A DNA stretch of 64,000 bases from Glandiceps talaboti (lineage: Eukaryota > Hemichordata > Enteropneusta > Spengelidae): the NCBI RefSeq assembly GCF_964340395.1, contig NC_135549.1:19987342-20051341 (forward strand), written 5' to 3'. Shown in pieces: positions 1-10,199 of this stretch. The notes under the pieces are model-generated. The model saw only the letters and a program-made list of their open reading frames with translations. It did not search any database and was not told the DNA's origin. Positions within the stretch are counted from its first letter, which is position 1. The number at the start of each line of letters is the position of its first letter. The translations under genes and the position numbers were made by a program.

Positions 1-48
1 AGTTTTGAAACTTGAATTCATAAGAAAGAGATTAATTGCTGAAAACCA

Positions 49-236
49 TTGATTATGCAAATGAGTCATTAAAATTTATTGGATGGTTACCAAAACCTGA
101 TCAGATCATCCTTGCCCCATAAGGAAGATGTGTACCACATTTCATATCAATTGACCCAGTCGTTTTGGAAAAATCGATGACACACACAAACATACACACA
201 TAGACATTTCTGCCCCTAAAGTATCTCCTTCCTTAC
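49..236 (+). repeat. Dispersed repeat family R1, 3' part
   Basis: This is a partial copy of a family seen again at 17.0-17.46 kb (same strand) and twice at 39.1-39.8 kb (opposite strand). Shared landmarks in order are an 'ACCAAAACCT' block, a GATGACACA block followed by CA-rich sequence, and the small palindrome CTTCCTTACGGAAG near the end. It has no coding content and I cannot assign it to a named family. Confidence 0.6.
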
Positions 237-645
237 GGAAGGAAAACATAACCAAATAGAAGCAAAACTAAGATGTCCTGCAACAAGTCCCTTACAAGAC
301 ACATTCAGCGGAACCCAGAACGTGCCTGAATTCATTATTGATTTGTAACCATCATTATCACAGTAATAACTGATTTCAAGCAAATGAAATGTTTTATGAC
401 AGACACATTAAACTAGTTTTCGGTCGTACTTCCAATCTCAAGAGAATGTTTCCAGTCACAGTTCGATGTGTGACTGCTATGTTACCTGTTTCATGCTGTC
501 AATTAATATTGCCAACTGGCGTAAAGCGCTTGTAAGATTGTTAAATAGGAAATATCGAATGGCAAATGGATGATTTGTTACGCAGTACGTGTGACTGAAG
601 ATGAGCTTTTACTACCTGGGGGTTCATACGTCTATTGGGATATAA

Positions 646-732
646 TCTCTCTCCCTCCCTCCCTCCCTTTCTCCTCTCTCTGTCTCTGTCTCTGTCTCTG
701 TCTCTGTCTGTATCTATATTTCTCTCTCTCTC

Positions 733-786
<54 letters not shown>
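646..786. repeat. (CT)n microsatellite
   Basis: About 140 bp of nearly pure CT with CCCT and TGTC interruptions. The open frames here encode only Ser-Leu or Arg-Glu repeats on the two strands and are artefacts of the tract. Confidence 0.95.
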
Positions 787-790
<4 letters not shown>

Positions 791-828
791 TATATTTATA
801 AACATGTGAAATATTTTCATATTAAGTA

Positions 829-1032
829 TGGATTTAACTTCGTATTGCACCGAAATTTAATTAACTCATCAAAGCTATCGCAAGGTATCCACCGTGGCTT
901 CGTCATTATTTTCTGAAGTCACGACGCATGCGTGACTTCATAGATTTGTCCGTGACGAAGCCATGGTCGTCGATACCTGGCGAAAGCTTTGGTGAGCTAA
1001 TTAAATTTCGGTGCAATACGAAGTTAAATCCA
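829..1032. mobile_element. Fold-back (hairpin) element, MITE-like
   Basis: The sequence is an almost complete inverted repeat. Arms of about 80 bp (829-909 and 951-1032) pair with a few mismatches, and the centre holds a second small palindrome around GACGCATGCGT. The outer ends read TGGATTTAACTT and its complement. A 21-bp block (810-830) recurs with one mismatch at 1074-1094 in direct orientation, so the hairpin plus about 40 bp lies between direct repeats. There is no ORF. It is either a non-autonomous DNA transposon or a fold-back repeat; the class is unknown. Confidence 0.7.
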
Positions 1033-1099
1033 TTAACTTAGACTGAGCGTTTGCACAGATGAACTTTCATCACAATATTTTCATATTATGTATGATTAT

Positions 1100-2104
1100 T
1101 CCAAACTATTGTCAACAATCCAGTTTAATGTCCAGAGTTTAGTGATAAACTAGCTGTAGACTCAGAAAGGAAAATAATACATGTCTAATTGTAGAATCGT
1201 TAATCGATATTATCGGCTGTAAGTCGATCCCTTGAAAGCCAACAGACAGGCACGACCTATGGCAATCGAAATTTAATCCCTCGAAGACACTTTCAGTCCA
1301 GTTCCTTGATGATCTCTAAGCAAATGGATGCATAGAAATGTATATCTAGACATATATATATAGCCAAGATATTTCTGTGTTGGAGGAGACTGAAGAAACA
1401 GGTTCATGGCTCTTTACATGTTTATCAAGTTAGCTAGAGTACGACTTAAGTCCATAACGTATGCATTGTATTACCATTTCCATTGTCTACAATATGAATG
1501 GTTCTTATATTCTACGCACACTTCTGTTCGGTTCAAAAACGATATCAGTAATGCTTTAAAATTACCCTAGATGCTTTCCTATAATACCATTAACATGTTT
1601 AGATCCAGTGAGTTGACGTCCTTGTTCCTGAAGGAACCATTCTAAATCCGAAAAGAAATATACTCAGTCTGTAACGTGACTAAGTTTTTTTATTTTAAAG
1701 CACCTTGGAGTAAATCACTAAACTGCAAAGCTTACAAATAGACGTTCTGTATTGAACGAGAATATCATGCAAGCTGTTCTAAATAATTTTCTTTGGGGGC
1801 GCTTCTGTCCAAGCAATCACATTGATCGTTTATACCAAACGAGTGATGCATACTGAGTGGCCCTACATGATAGCATTCAACACTGCCTTACACACTGTGA
1901 CGTATGAGTGATCGTCAGAGCAGCAGTAGTCGGTTCAGTGTCTAATCAATTCACTTGATGTTTGCGCGTCCACGCTGAAACAGAATTACTTCGTACCTCG
2001 TCAGAGTGAATACAATAATACGTACCTTTTCGCGTGAATGTCTCATCATATTTTCTTGACCACATTCAAGAAGTCTTTGTAACGTGTAACGTGGATTTAT
2101 ATAC
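1100..2104. other. Unassigned upstream region of the GPCR
   Basis: I see no convincing coding sequence in this kilobase. It directly precedes the splice acceptor of the GPCR coding exon, so it is expected to be intron, perhaps with non-coding first exon or promoter sequence that I cannot place. Confidence 0.4.
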
Positions 2105-2142
2105 TCTTTTTTTATAATTTTCTCTCCATTGTCCACTCACAG
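2105..2142 (+). promoter_or_regulatory. Probable 3' splice site of the GPCR coding exon
   Basis: A pyrimidine-rich tract (runs of T, then TTTCTCTCCATTGTCC) ends in CACAG at 2138-2142, seven bases before the first in-frame ATG at 2150. This is a typical intron acceptor. It implies at least one upstream non-coding exon and argues against starting translation further 5'. Confidence 0.6.
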
Positions 2143-2149
2143 GAACACA

Positions 2150-3307
2150 ATGACATCCGATAATAGCTTTGGGGATCAAACAGGATTTGGATACCAGTAC
2201 TCTTATGAAATTGATGACTTTCAAGTTGGTACCAATGCGTCAAACGATTCGAATAACTACTACAGTAACTACTACTATTTCAACGAGTATTGTTCGATAG
2301 ACTATAACGTTCTTTTCTACTGCAGAACCATTCTCAGTACAATCGCTCTTGTTGGGAATGTTTCATTTGTGTTCGTCGTGGCAAGAGTACGAGCAATGAA
2401 TACGATCCCAAATTACCACTTCATTAACCTTGCCGCCGCTGATACCATGGTAATATTTGCGGAAATGACAAATCTAGCAATATTTCGCCTTATGTTGGAT
2501 GGTTACCTATCACCGAGCATATCGATGGAAATTTCTGTGGTATTTCCGAAGATCTGGATTTTTGTTACTCCACTGTTTCTAGTTACAGCATTGTTGACAA
2601 TCACACTTATAAGTATTGAAAGATATATCGCCGTGTGCCATCCACTGAAAGCCAATGTATTAAATCTACGGAGTCGAAGGCGTGTTATTACGCTTATGAT
2701 CTCAACTTGGATTGTTGGCCTTGCCATGGGTACATTCTCTCTGTGTGCCTTTTACTACGAGTCAGGTCAGTCCACCCTAATTGCTTGGCTCATTATATTC
2801 GCATCCTTCACTGTTTTTCCGATCATCATTGTAGTCGCATGCTACGCGATGGTGGTTGCCACTGTCTTTATGATGAAGCGACCAGTCGGTCAACGTGGAA
2901 ACGACGACAAAAGGAAAAGTCGGAAAAAGAGAGAAGAACGCAACGTACTTATTTTGTGCATCGCCATTACCATGCTGTTCTTCATATGTTTCACTCCTCT
3001 GGCCGCAAACCAAACAATCGGGGCGTACAATGCAATGTCAAAACATGCATCAGTTGAGGAAGAGACGCTGGCATGTATGCGTACAGCACAGACCCTCCTT
3101 CTACTTGCTCACCTGGCAATAAGTCCTATACTATACAACGTTGGAAGCAAAATAAGAAGACGCGCATTCCATTCAGCATTTATGTGCCTCCTCTGTCCCT
3201 GCATTAAACCTGACAAATACGACTTAAATGGAAGCTCCCTTCGAATGAAACGCTTCAGCGCAAACCGGACAAGTGAACGAACAGCAGTGTCAGAATATAG
3301 CATTTGA
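2150..3307 (+). CDS. Rhodopsin-type (class A) G-protein-coupled receptor
   Basis: A 385-residue seven-transmembrane receptor encoded in one exon. Seen: an acidic, Tyr/Asn-rich N-terminus with two N-glycosylation sequons (Asn29, Asn32); TM1 about 55-80 with the GN motif (Asn70); TM2 with LAAAD (Asp98); TM3 ending in E157-R158-Y159 followed by IAVCHPLKA; the TM4 Trp187; TM5 Pro224 and Tyr232; a Lys/Arg-rich third loop (about 243-264); TM6 CFTP at 280-283 (Phe replaces the usual Trp); TM7 SPILY at 325-329 (Ser replaces the Asn of NPxxY); and C-terminal Cys346, 349 and 351 as possible palmitoylation sites. The usual Cys at the top of TM3 is Pro133, so the canonical disulfide appears absent. The ERYIAVCHPLKA stretch recalls peptide receptors (TRH, neurotensin or ghrelin type), but the ligand cannot be read from sequence. 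The start is the first ATG after the splice acceptor; a TTG 21 bases upstream was rejected. The product is a plasma-membrane receptor signalling through G proteins. Confidence 0.9.
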   Translation: MTSDNSFGDQTGFGYQYSYEIDDFQVGTNASNDSNNYYSNYYYFNEYCSIDYNVLFYCRTILSTIALVGNVSFVFVVARVRAMNTIPNYHFINLAAADTMVIFAEMTNLAIFRLMLDGYLSPSISMEISVVFPKIWIFVTPLFLVTALLTITLISIERYIAVCHPLKANVLNLRSRRRVITLMISTWIVGLAMGTFSLCAFYYESGQSTLIAWLIIFASFTVFPIIIVVACYAMVVATVFMMKRPVGQRGNDDKRKSRKKREERNVLILCIAITMLFFICFTPLAANQTIGAYNAMSKHASVEEETLACMRTAQTLLLLAHLAISPILYNVGSKIRRRAFHSAFMCLLCPCIKPDKYDLNGSSLRMKRFSANRTSERTAVSEYSI

Positions 3308-3506
3308 ACTAACCATTCCAAACTGAACGAACAATGAATGATACAATCACCAACCTTTTACAACGTCGCAGAAATCGGAAGACCTTGTTGACAGTAAACC
3401 TAACGAAGTCTTTGTAGCTAGAAGCCATAAAAATTACGAATTCAATTGAATAGTGAAATCTGTTCAGAAAATATATATACTTTCACCTATTCGTATTTAT
3501 TTGGAA

Positions 3507-3517
3507 AATAAAATAAA
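3507..3517 (+). terminator. Candidate poly(A) signals of the GPCR mRNA
   Basis: Two overlapping AATAAA hexamers lie about 200 bp after the stop codon. Further AATAAA copies at 3654-3659 and 3683-3688 could be alternatives. In such AT-rich DNA the hexamer alone is weak evidence. Confidence 0.4.
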
Positions 3518-3689
3518 ACTATATTATTAATTGAGTTCATATTAAAGCACTTAACACGTATCGCACTTTAAACATTTAGTATTAAATTTTACTTTATGTT
3601 CGTGCATTGATGTACTAGTCTGATGTAACAGTTACTCATTCAAGAGTGTCACGAATAAAGTAGATGTTTACGATAAATATTGAATAAAA

Positions 3690-3985
3690 TGATTAAAATT
3701 CCCGTGACTTTGAACATTATATTTGCCATCTTGACAGTGGTAAACGTTGAAGCAGACACTTTAAGTGGGACATCATATTATTACTTGTTAAGTTGATTAT
3801 CTTTACAAGATTGTAGTTTTCCAATTTCACTATTATGCCCAATATCTCTTCCTATATGTCATTCAATGGAAGGAGCGCGCACCGAACTACTTACGTCATG
3901 AAGAATCGTCTCGTATCATGTTAAGGCCGCAATGGTGATACAACGGAAGAAGAGATTATATTGGGTAATAGCCTCATAATAGCTG
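3690..3985. other. No gene recognised
   Basis: AT-rich sequence after the GPCR 3' end, with no coding frame, RNA gene or repeat identified before the hammerhead relic. Confidence 0.4.
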
Positions 3986-3990
3986 TTTTA

Positions 3991-4040
3991 TACAAATTGC
4001 CTGATGATCGCCAAATGGCGTGAAACTCCAGTTTGTAGCG
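3991..4040 (+). ncRNA. Degenerate hammerhead ribozyme motif
   Basis: The core box CTGATGA (4001-4007) is followed by a perfect 4-bp stem II (CGCC-AAAT-GGCG) and GAAAC (4022-4026), the order and spacing of a type I hammerhead. Stem III is short (CU/AG). The outer TACAAA/TTTGTA pair (3991-3996 with 4032-4037) does not sit next to the core, so stem I is displaced and activity is doubtful. It is probably a relic of a PLE end; no coding remnant lies beside it. Confidence 0.4.
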
Positions 4041-4800
4041 CTTTATTACTTCACCATTTATCTTTATATACATATGTAACTTTGCATTTAAAGTTAACAT
4101 GGTAGCTAAAATGTGTCTAGGTAATATAAAATAATGGTGTCAATATTATTCGATCCGAAATATCTTCGATCTTCAGACTTCAAAACAAATAGTATACTTA
4201 ATATTTTAAAAACAACTACAAAGCTTACGCTTCAGGAATAGACACGCTTGGATTTCAGACGGTTGCCTCTTACAATTTTTTTTAGATATCTCTCATAAAA
4301 AAGCTTAGAATTATTTGCATGTTGGAGGTACACACAATCCTTGTTTGACACAATCATTGTCATAAAAGCTTAGCATTTAAGGTTCTGTGCAACAATTTAC
4401 TCTAAAACATTACACATCAAAAGAAGCGTCAACCTTTTCAAAGCATTCCGTCTTAAGTTATACAATGTTACAACTTCGTGTGGTGTTCGAGACCACAAAC
4501 TGTTGGCCAATATATATATCGATTCGTTCTGTCTGATTAATTTGTTAAGTAACTGTAAAATTATTAAATGCTAAGCATTTATGGTCATTAAAAAGATGCG
4601 TCAACGTGAATCTACATATCAGTCACTTTACCGAATAGACGTTTGGGTGATGAACATCCAGCGCCCTAATACCTGTTTTTCAGTGTTACGTGTATGTCTT
4701 GTGCATATTTTAATTTTATTCATATTGGAGGCACATATTGTAACTGTATAAACCCAGGCCGACTTCAGCCTACCCGTAGAGGTGAAAGACTAACGCTACT

Positions 4801-5170
4801 TAAAAAGTGCTTACATCTAATAATATGGGATAGACACTTGAATTGAGTTTCTGGGCACTTTGTAACTGTTTTTGAGTTATGCAGTACGTCATTATTTTGT
4901 GCTGCCACCATTCTGCAAAACGTTATATGAACATCAAAATTAATGATTTCTCTTTCCCAACATTAACTGACTCAAAATTCAATAGGAACTTGTTTTAAGT
5001 AATCAAAAGTATCTGCGACATGCTAGAAATGGTGTAATTTTGATAATTGACAGTGAAGGTAAAATTCAAAGGTCAATGTCCATAACAGAAAGCTTGCATC
5101 TTATAATATTGGTGTGGACACTTGAATTTAAACTCTATGTTGTACATATTTTGAGTTATATGGTAAAACT
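4801..5170. repeat. Local direct repeat, about 90 bp, two copies
   Basis: Blocks at about 4801-4890 and 5080-5168 share the ordered words 'ATCTAATAATAT/ATCTTATAATAT', 'GACACTTGAATT' and 'TTTTGAGTTAT'. The copies are diverged. A C-rich tract (about 5322-5338) follows. The block is non-coding. Confidence 0.4.
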
Positions 5171-5701
5171 TTTAACTACAAATTTCCATATATCGCGCAA
5201 CAAGGTGACGTGCATATGTCCCATAATATATGTCACCTTTGCGACGGGTTTTGATGAAATTGAATATGGGCGAACGGGCGCACACATGGATACAAGCATG
5301 GACATAACCCATTCTAATAGCCCCCTCCCCCCCCCCCGGGACATATACAATCACCTCATGGGAAGTACAAAGAAATGGTGACTACAAGGCAGGTTCTCTT
5401 TACCTGAAAATACAAGTTTAAAGTTTTACCCTTGCTAATAAATGTGTAAATAAGTTCAGCAAGCCGTGGCATTAAGGAATGGGCGGACAGTCACTTGAAT
5501 GTGTAACGGAATAGGAACAACCATTACAACCAGGAATACAAATTGGTCCCATTTGCCAACATCCAACCGTATCCTTCCTTAACGAACAAATAGAAGAAAA
5601 TAAACAAGCAAAAACAAAATAAAAAGCAAAATAAACGGGAAACTGATGTATTCTAAATGGATTAAAGGTTATTCGAAATACTCAGTCACTATTACTATTT
5701 T

Positions 5702-5880
5702 GCTAGACGATCGACATGTTCATGAAACGTATTCTGGTTTTCAAAACAAAGTGTCTGCAAACACCGTAAAATGACATTTTTCAGTCTGTTCCCGTTTTGT
5801 CGTTGTTGTTTGTCTGTTTTTCGGGTATTTCCGGTCCCACGAAGACCACGCCATCTTGTTAGGTCATAGAGAATGGTTTA
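5702..5880 (+). repeat. Dispersed repeat R3, copy 1
   Basis: Closely matches 54218-54395. Shared words in order are GCTAGACGA, TGAAACG.ATTCTGG, GTCTGCAAACACC.TAAAATGA, TTTTTCAGTC.GTTCCC and CGGGTATTTCCGGTCCCA. The copies are on the same strand 48 kb apart. The family is unnamed and has no ORF. Confidence 0.6.
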
Positions 5881-7730
5881 GCATTCAGGCTGCACGTCAA
5901 CAGGTGACTAAAACCCAACAACGTACATTGTGAAAAAAATGCATCGCTTATAGTTGTAATAGACATCAGTAAAAAGAAACCTACGATCTACATCTTAACA
6001 ACCTTTACCGGTGTCTACCCACACTACGTCACTATCGTCTGTGTCTGTGGGTAATACAAACATTTATTTAGTAACTGTTGTAGTTTCCATATGTGTCTCC
6101 CATATTTTTGAAATGGGCAAAATAAATGAAAACGGCTAAACTCGAAAGACTTAAATAGCTGTGATACAGTCCGTCGTGACGGCATATTTTAGCCCACTCA
6201 CTCATGTCGCCTTTTTAGCGTCGCCTTTAAGTAAACATTTCATCTCAAATAAAATATACTAGTATTTATTAGAATACCCACGGAAAACTTCAAGGTGTAT
6301 CATGACATGCAGTGCCACAATATTTTTGTCCCATAATACGCTAATAGATTCGATTTGCTCCAAGCATATGGACGCACGCTCCGAATCGAAGTCATTGCAT
6401 GTAAATAGCACTGTGTACCACTCAAAAACCAAGGTTCATATACGTTACTTGCAAGATTTCGATGAAAATGACGTAAAAGAAGAGGGTTTATTAACCGGAT
6501 TTTATTATCAGCAATAAAGTTGTCAAAGAATTAAGAAATTTCGTGAGTCTCTGGTTTTCAGTTACTAATGACAGTCTAAAAAAACCTTGGTTTCCCTCGT
6601 GATGACACTCATACAACATGCCTAGTTAATATTCATTAGAAGAACTTTGTAATGAGACAACAAAATTAGGTTGGATTCATTTTTTGTCATGCCAAGGTAG
6701 TCAAAGGCCTACAACGCAAAACCATTGAACTCTAGTAGCAATCAACTTCTGGGACTTGAACATAATCGGCAATCGGAATATTATATTTGTTTGATCCGAA
6801 TTATTATAGTTTGAGCTAATATATTCAAGTTATCATTAGAGACATCATGATATTGACTTACAAGTACTATTAGTTGAGCTCAGAGTTTCACCGAGGTCCG
6901 AATCGGCAATAGAATTCATGATAAACTTGAACCCAATACACTCTCCAAAATCACTTTCACTATTGTTGCTAATATTGCAGGACAAACACCTACATAAAAC
7001 ACCATAATATCAATCTATCGAACATTGTAAAATCGTCATTGAAAGAAGATTCATCACTATCAAAAAAATTCTGACTCGTATCAAAGTCAGAATTGCTACT
7101 GTGTGCCATTGCGTACTATACTAACTGGCGTAAAACTATTCCCTCTATGACGTCATGATCCGCCAGAGGGAGACAATAGGCAGTATAACTGTAAATTCGT
7201 TGCTGATCCGGTCGCCGCTGATCGCCAGTTTTAAGTCTCACTTATCATGCAATTTTGAATCGTTATCTTTGCATGTACATGTCAGAGACATATACAAAAC
7301 ATTTTTTCAAGGTTGTGGTATGGGGCATTTTGAATTACCTTTAACTTCAGATGTCATCATCATTTTGTATTTGGATGCTATGAACGTAGTATCTTACTTC
7401 ACTATCAGCTGTTATAATTCCACGAACCTACTTTTAGTGAGCCCACTGGTTATAACGTATCCTGTATTAGCCACTTTCGACAAAACCTGTCAACAACTAT
7501 CTTCCTTCTCAAAATAGAACTGTCAGGACAACATCCAAAACTTGTTATCCTTACTGCAAGAAGAGTACTTTCACAAAACTGTCAACGTCATGTCTAATAT
7601 TGTGAATACCATCAGCTTGGACATATTCTATCAACCCTTCTATATAGTAACTGTTATGTCAATTCTTCATTTATATTCAATGAAAAACAATATATATGTA
7701 TAAATATAAACCATTATGTATATATATATA
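5881..7730. other. No gene recognised
   Basis: Ordinary AT-rich sequence. Two short open frames (6302-6517 and 7155-7517, plus strand) show no recognisable motif, and nothing distinguishes them from chance. Confidence 0.4.
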
Positions 7731-7773
7731 GTGTCTGATGATCGCAATATGCGTGAAACTCCGAGTTACACCC
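7731..7773 (+). ncRNA. Type I hammerhead ribozyme
   Basis: All conserved parts are in order. Stem I GUGU (7731-7734) pairs with ACAC (7768-7771); CUGAUGA is at 7735-7741; stem II is CGC/GCG (7743-7745 with 7751-7753, loop AAUAU); GAAA is at 7755-7758; stem III is CUC/GAG (7759-7761 with 7763-7765) plus A-U; the predicted cleavage site is GUU|A after 7767. Stem III closes on a single base. Such tight stems are known in newt, PLE and retrozyme hammerheads, which can act as dimers. Confidence 0.75.
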
Positions 7774-7858
7774 AAGAAAGAGTTCCAGTACTACCAAAAC
7801 TATTGCGCTCTGCCACTGCGGTATAGAGCACTGTCTTAGCAGATTGATACTCACCGAG

Positions 7859-7860
<2 letters not shown>
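7731..7860 (+). mobile_element. Small HHR element between (AT)n tracts
   Basis: This 130-bp unit is HHR followed by a tail (about 7774-7860) and is flanked by AT repeats on both sides. The tail contains GTACTACCAAAAC, GCGCTCTGCCACTG, GAGCACTGTCTTAGCAG and GATACTCACCGAGTT. The same tail appears in reverse orientation at 42001-42073 and in part at 18513-18610. A diverged tail (GCTCTGCTACTG...GAGCACTGTTCTC) ends the PLE fragment at 18.83 kb, which ties the unit to PLE 3' ends. There is no ORF; it is retrozyme-like or a severely 5'-truncated PLE. Confidence 0.6.

Positions 7861-7932
<72 letters not shown>
7861..7932. repeat. (AT)n microsatellite
   Basis: Pure AT tract joined directly to the tail of the HHR element. 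Confidence 0.97.
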
Positions 7933-7934
<2 letters not shown>

Positions 7935-8070
7935 CCTACGTTTTGTGACGTTTAACGTACATCATACATTGCATGTCAAATGAAGTTATGTATTATTTAG
8001 AAAACAAACATTTTACTTTGTAACAATCCTTGTAAACCACGCAATTCTGAAAGTTCACAACGAAATATTG

Positions 8071-9430
<1,360 letters not shown>

Positions 9431-9910
9431 CAACGTTAGACTCTGATAGTGAAGAGTTTAATCAACGTATGCTCGAATTCCCTTTGGCGTGAAGTATGTA
9501 CTGAAGCGTGTTGGAGAAAAATACAGAATGTGTCTGTCTGATTCTGAAGTTCCCAAGAAATAGCTGCTGCTATGGTACTGTAAATTGGGTTGATATAGCA
9601 CAAAACAGGGACACGTAGGTTCCCGGACACTTTTGCATCAAGATATAGCTTTCCTCGAAATGCTTAAACGCGTAGAGCCGTCGATAACTTATGGTGAAAT
9701 GCACAACCAACTTAGACTCATCAGTAGTTTCAACCACCCACGTAACTGTACATACAATATGTACGTGGACACTTTGCCGTTGGGTGATGGACACGGTAAA
9801 AAGTAACTCATCTTGGGGATCGCGAAGCCTTAAAGCGACTTACTCTTTGAAGTAAGCTTGGATGGAGAGCGGAGAGGGTATTTCAAAATATAAGGGTCAT
9901 GACGGAATAT

Positions 9911-10186
9911 TTACTGTACTCTGCATTTGACACAAGAACGGCAAAACGGTACATCAAATCTCGCTGAGCTGACCGACAATGTCATTCGTGAGCCTTTACC
10001 ATCCCAGTATAGGATTTTGAGCTCATCATCACGTAACAGCGGAATGTTGACCTGCTCATCAGAGAAGTATGAAACTCTGCATATCCGACTAATTGCTAAA
10101 TTGTCGGAATTTGTTTCAATATTTAACTTTGAAATTTCATTTCGAACTACGTAAGAGCAGCGACTGAGTGATGAAGATTCACACAA
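9911..10186 (-). CDS. Possible orphan exon (uncertain, both strands open)
   Basis: The minus strand is open for 91 codons and the plus strand for 75 codons over the same place, in a patch more GC-rich than its surroundings. On the minus strand a possible acceptor (CACTCAG, near 10167) precedes a frame with mixed composition and four Cys near its end, and a GTAAAT donor candidate lies just past it. The words 'SRICR' and 'YFSDEQ' faintly recall Sema/plexin domains, but too weakly to name. A second minus frame (9570-9794) lies downstream. Either strand, or neither, may be coding. Confidence 0.22.
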   Translation of the reverse strand: MCESSSLSRCSYVVRNEISKLNIETNSDNLAISRICRVSYFSDEQVNIPLLRDDELKILYWDGKGSRMTLSVSSARFDVPFCRSCVKCRVQ

Positions 10187-10199
10187 TTCACTTGTCTCT

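Noticed and set aside
2129-2149. Upstream in-frame start for the GPCR
   Set aside because: The codon at 2129 is TTG, not ATG, and it lies 5' of a strong CACAG splice acceptor, so these bases are most likely intron. The first ATG is at 2150.
9911-10186. Naming this frame a plexin or Sema protein
   Set aside because: Only two short words are reminiscent of the family; core Sema residues are not recognisable.
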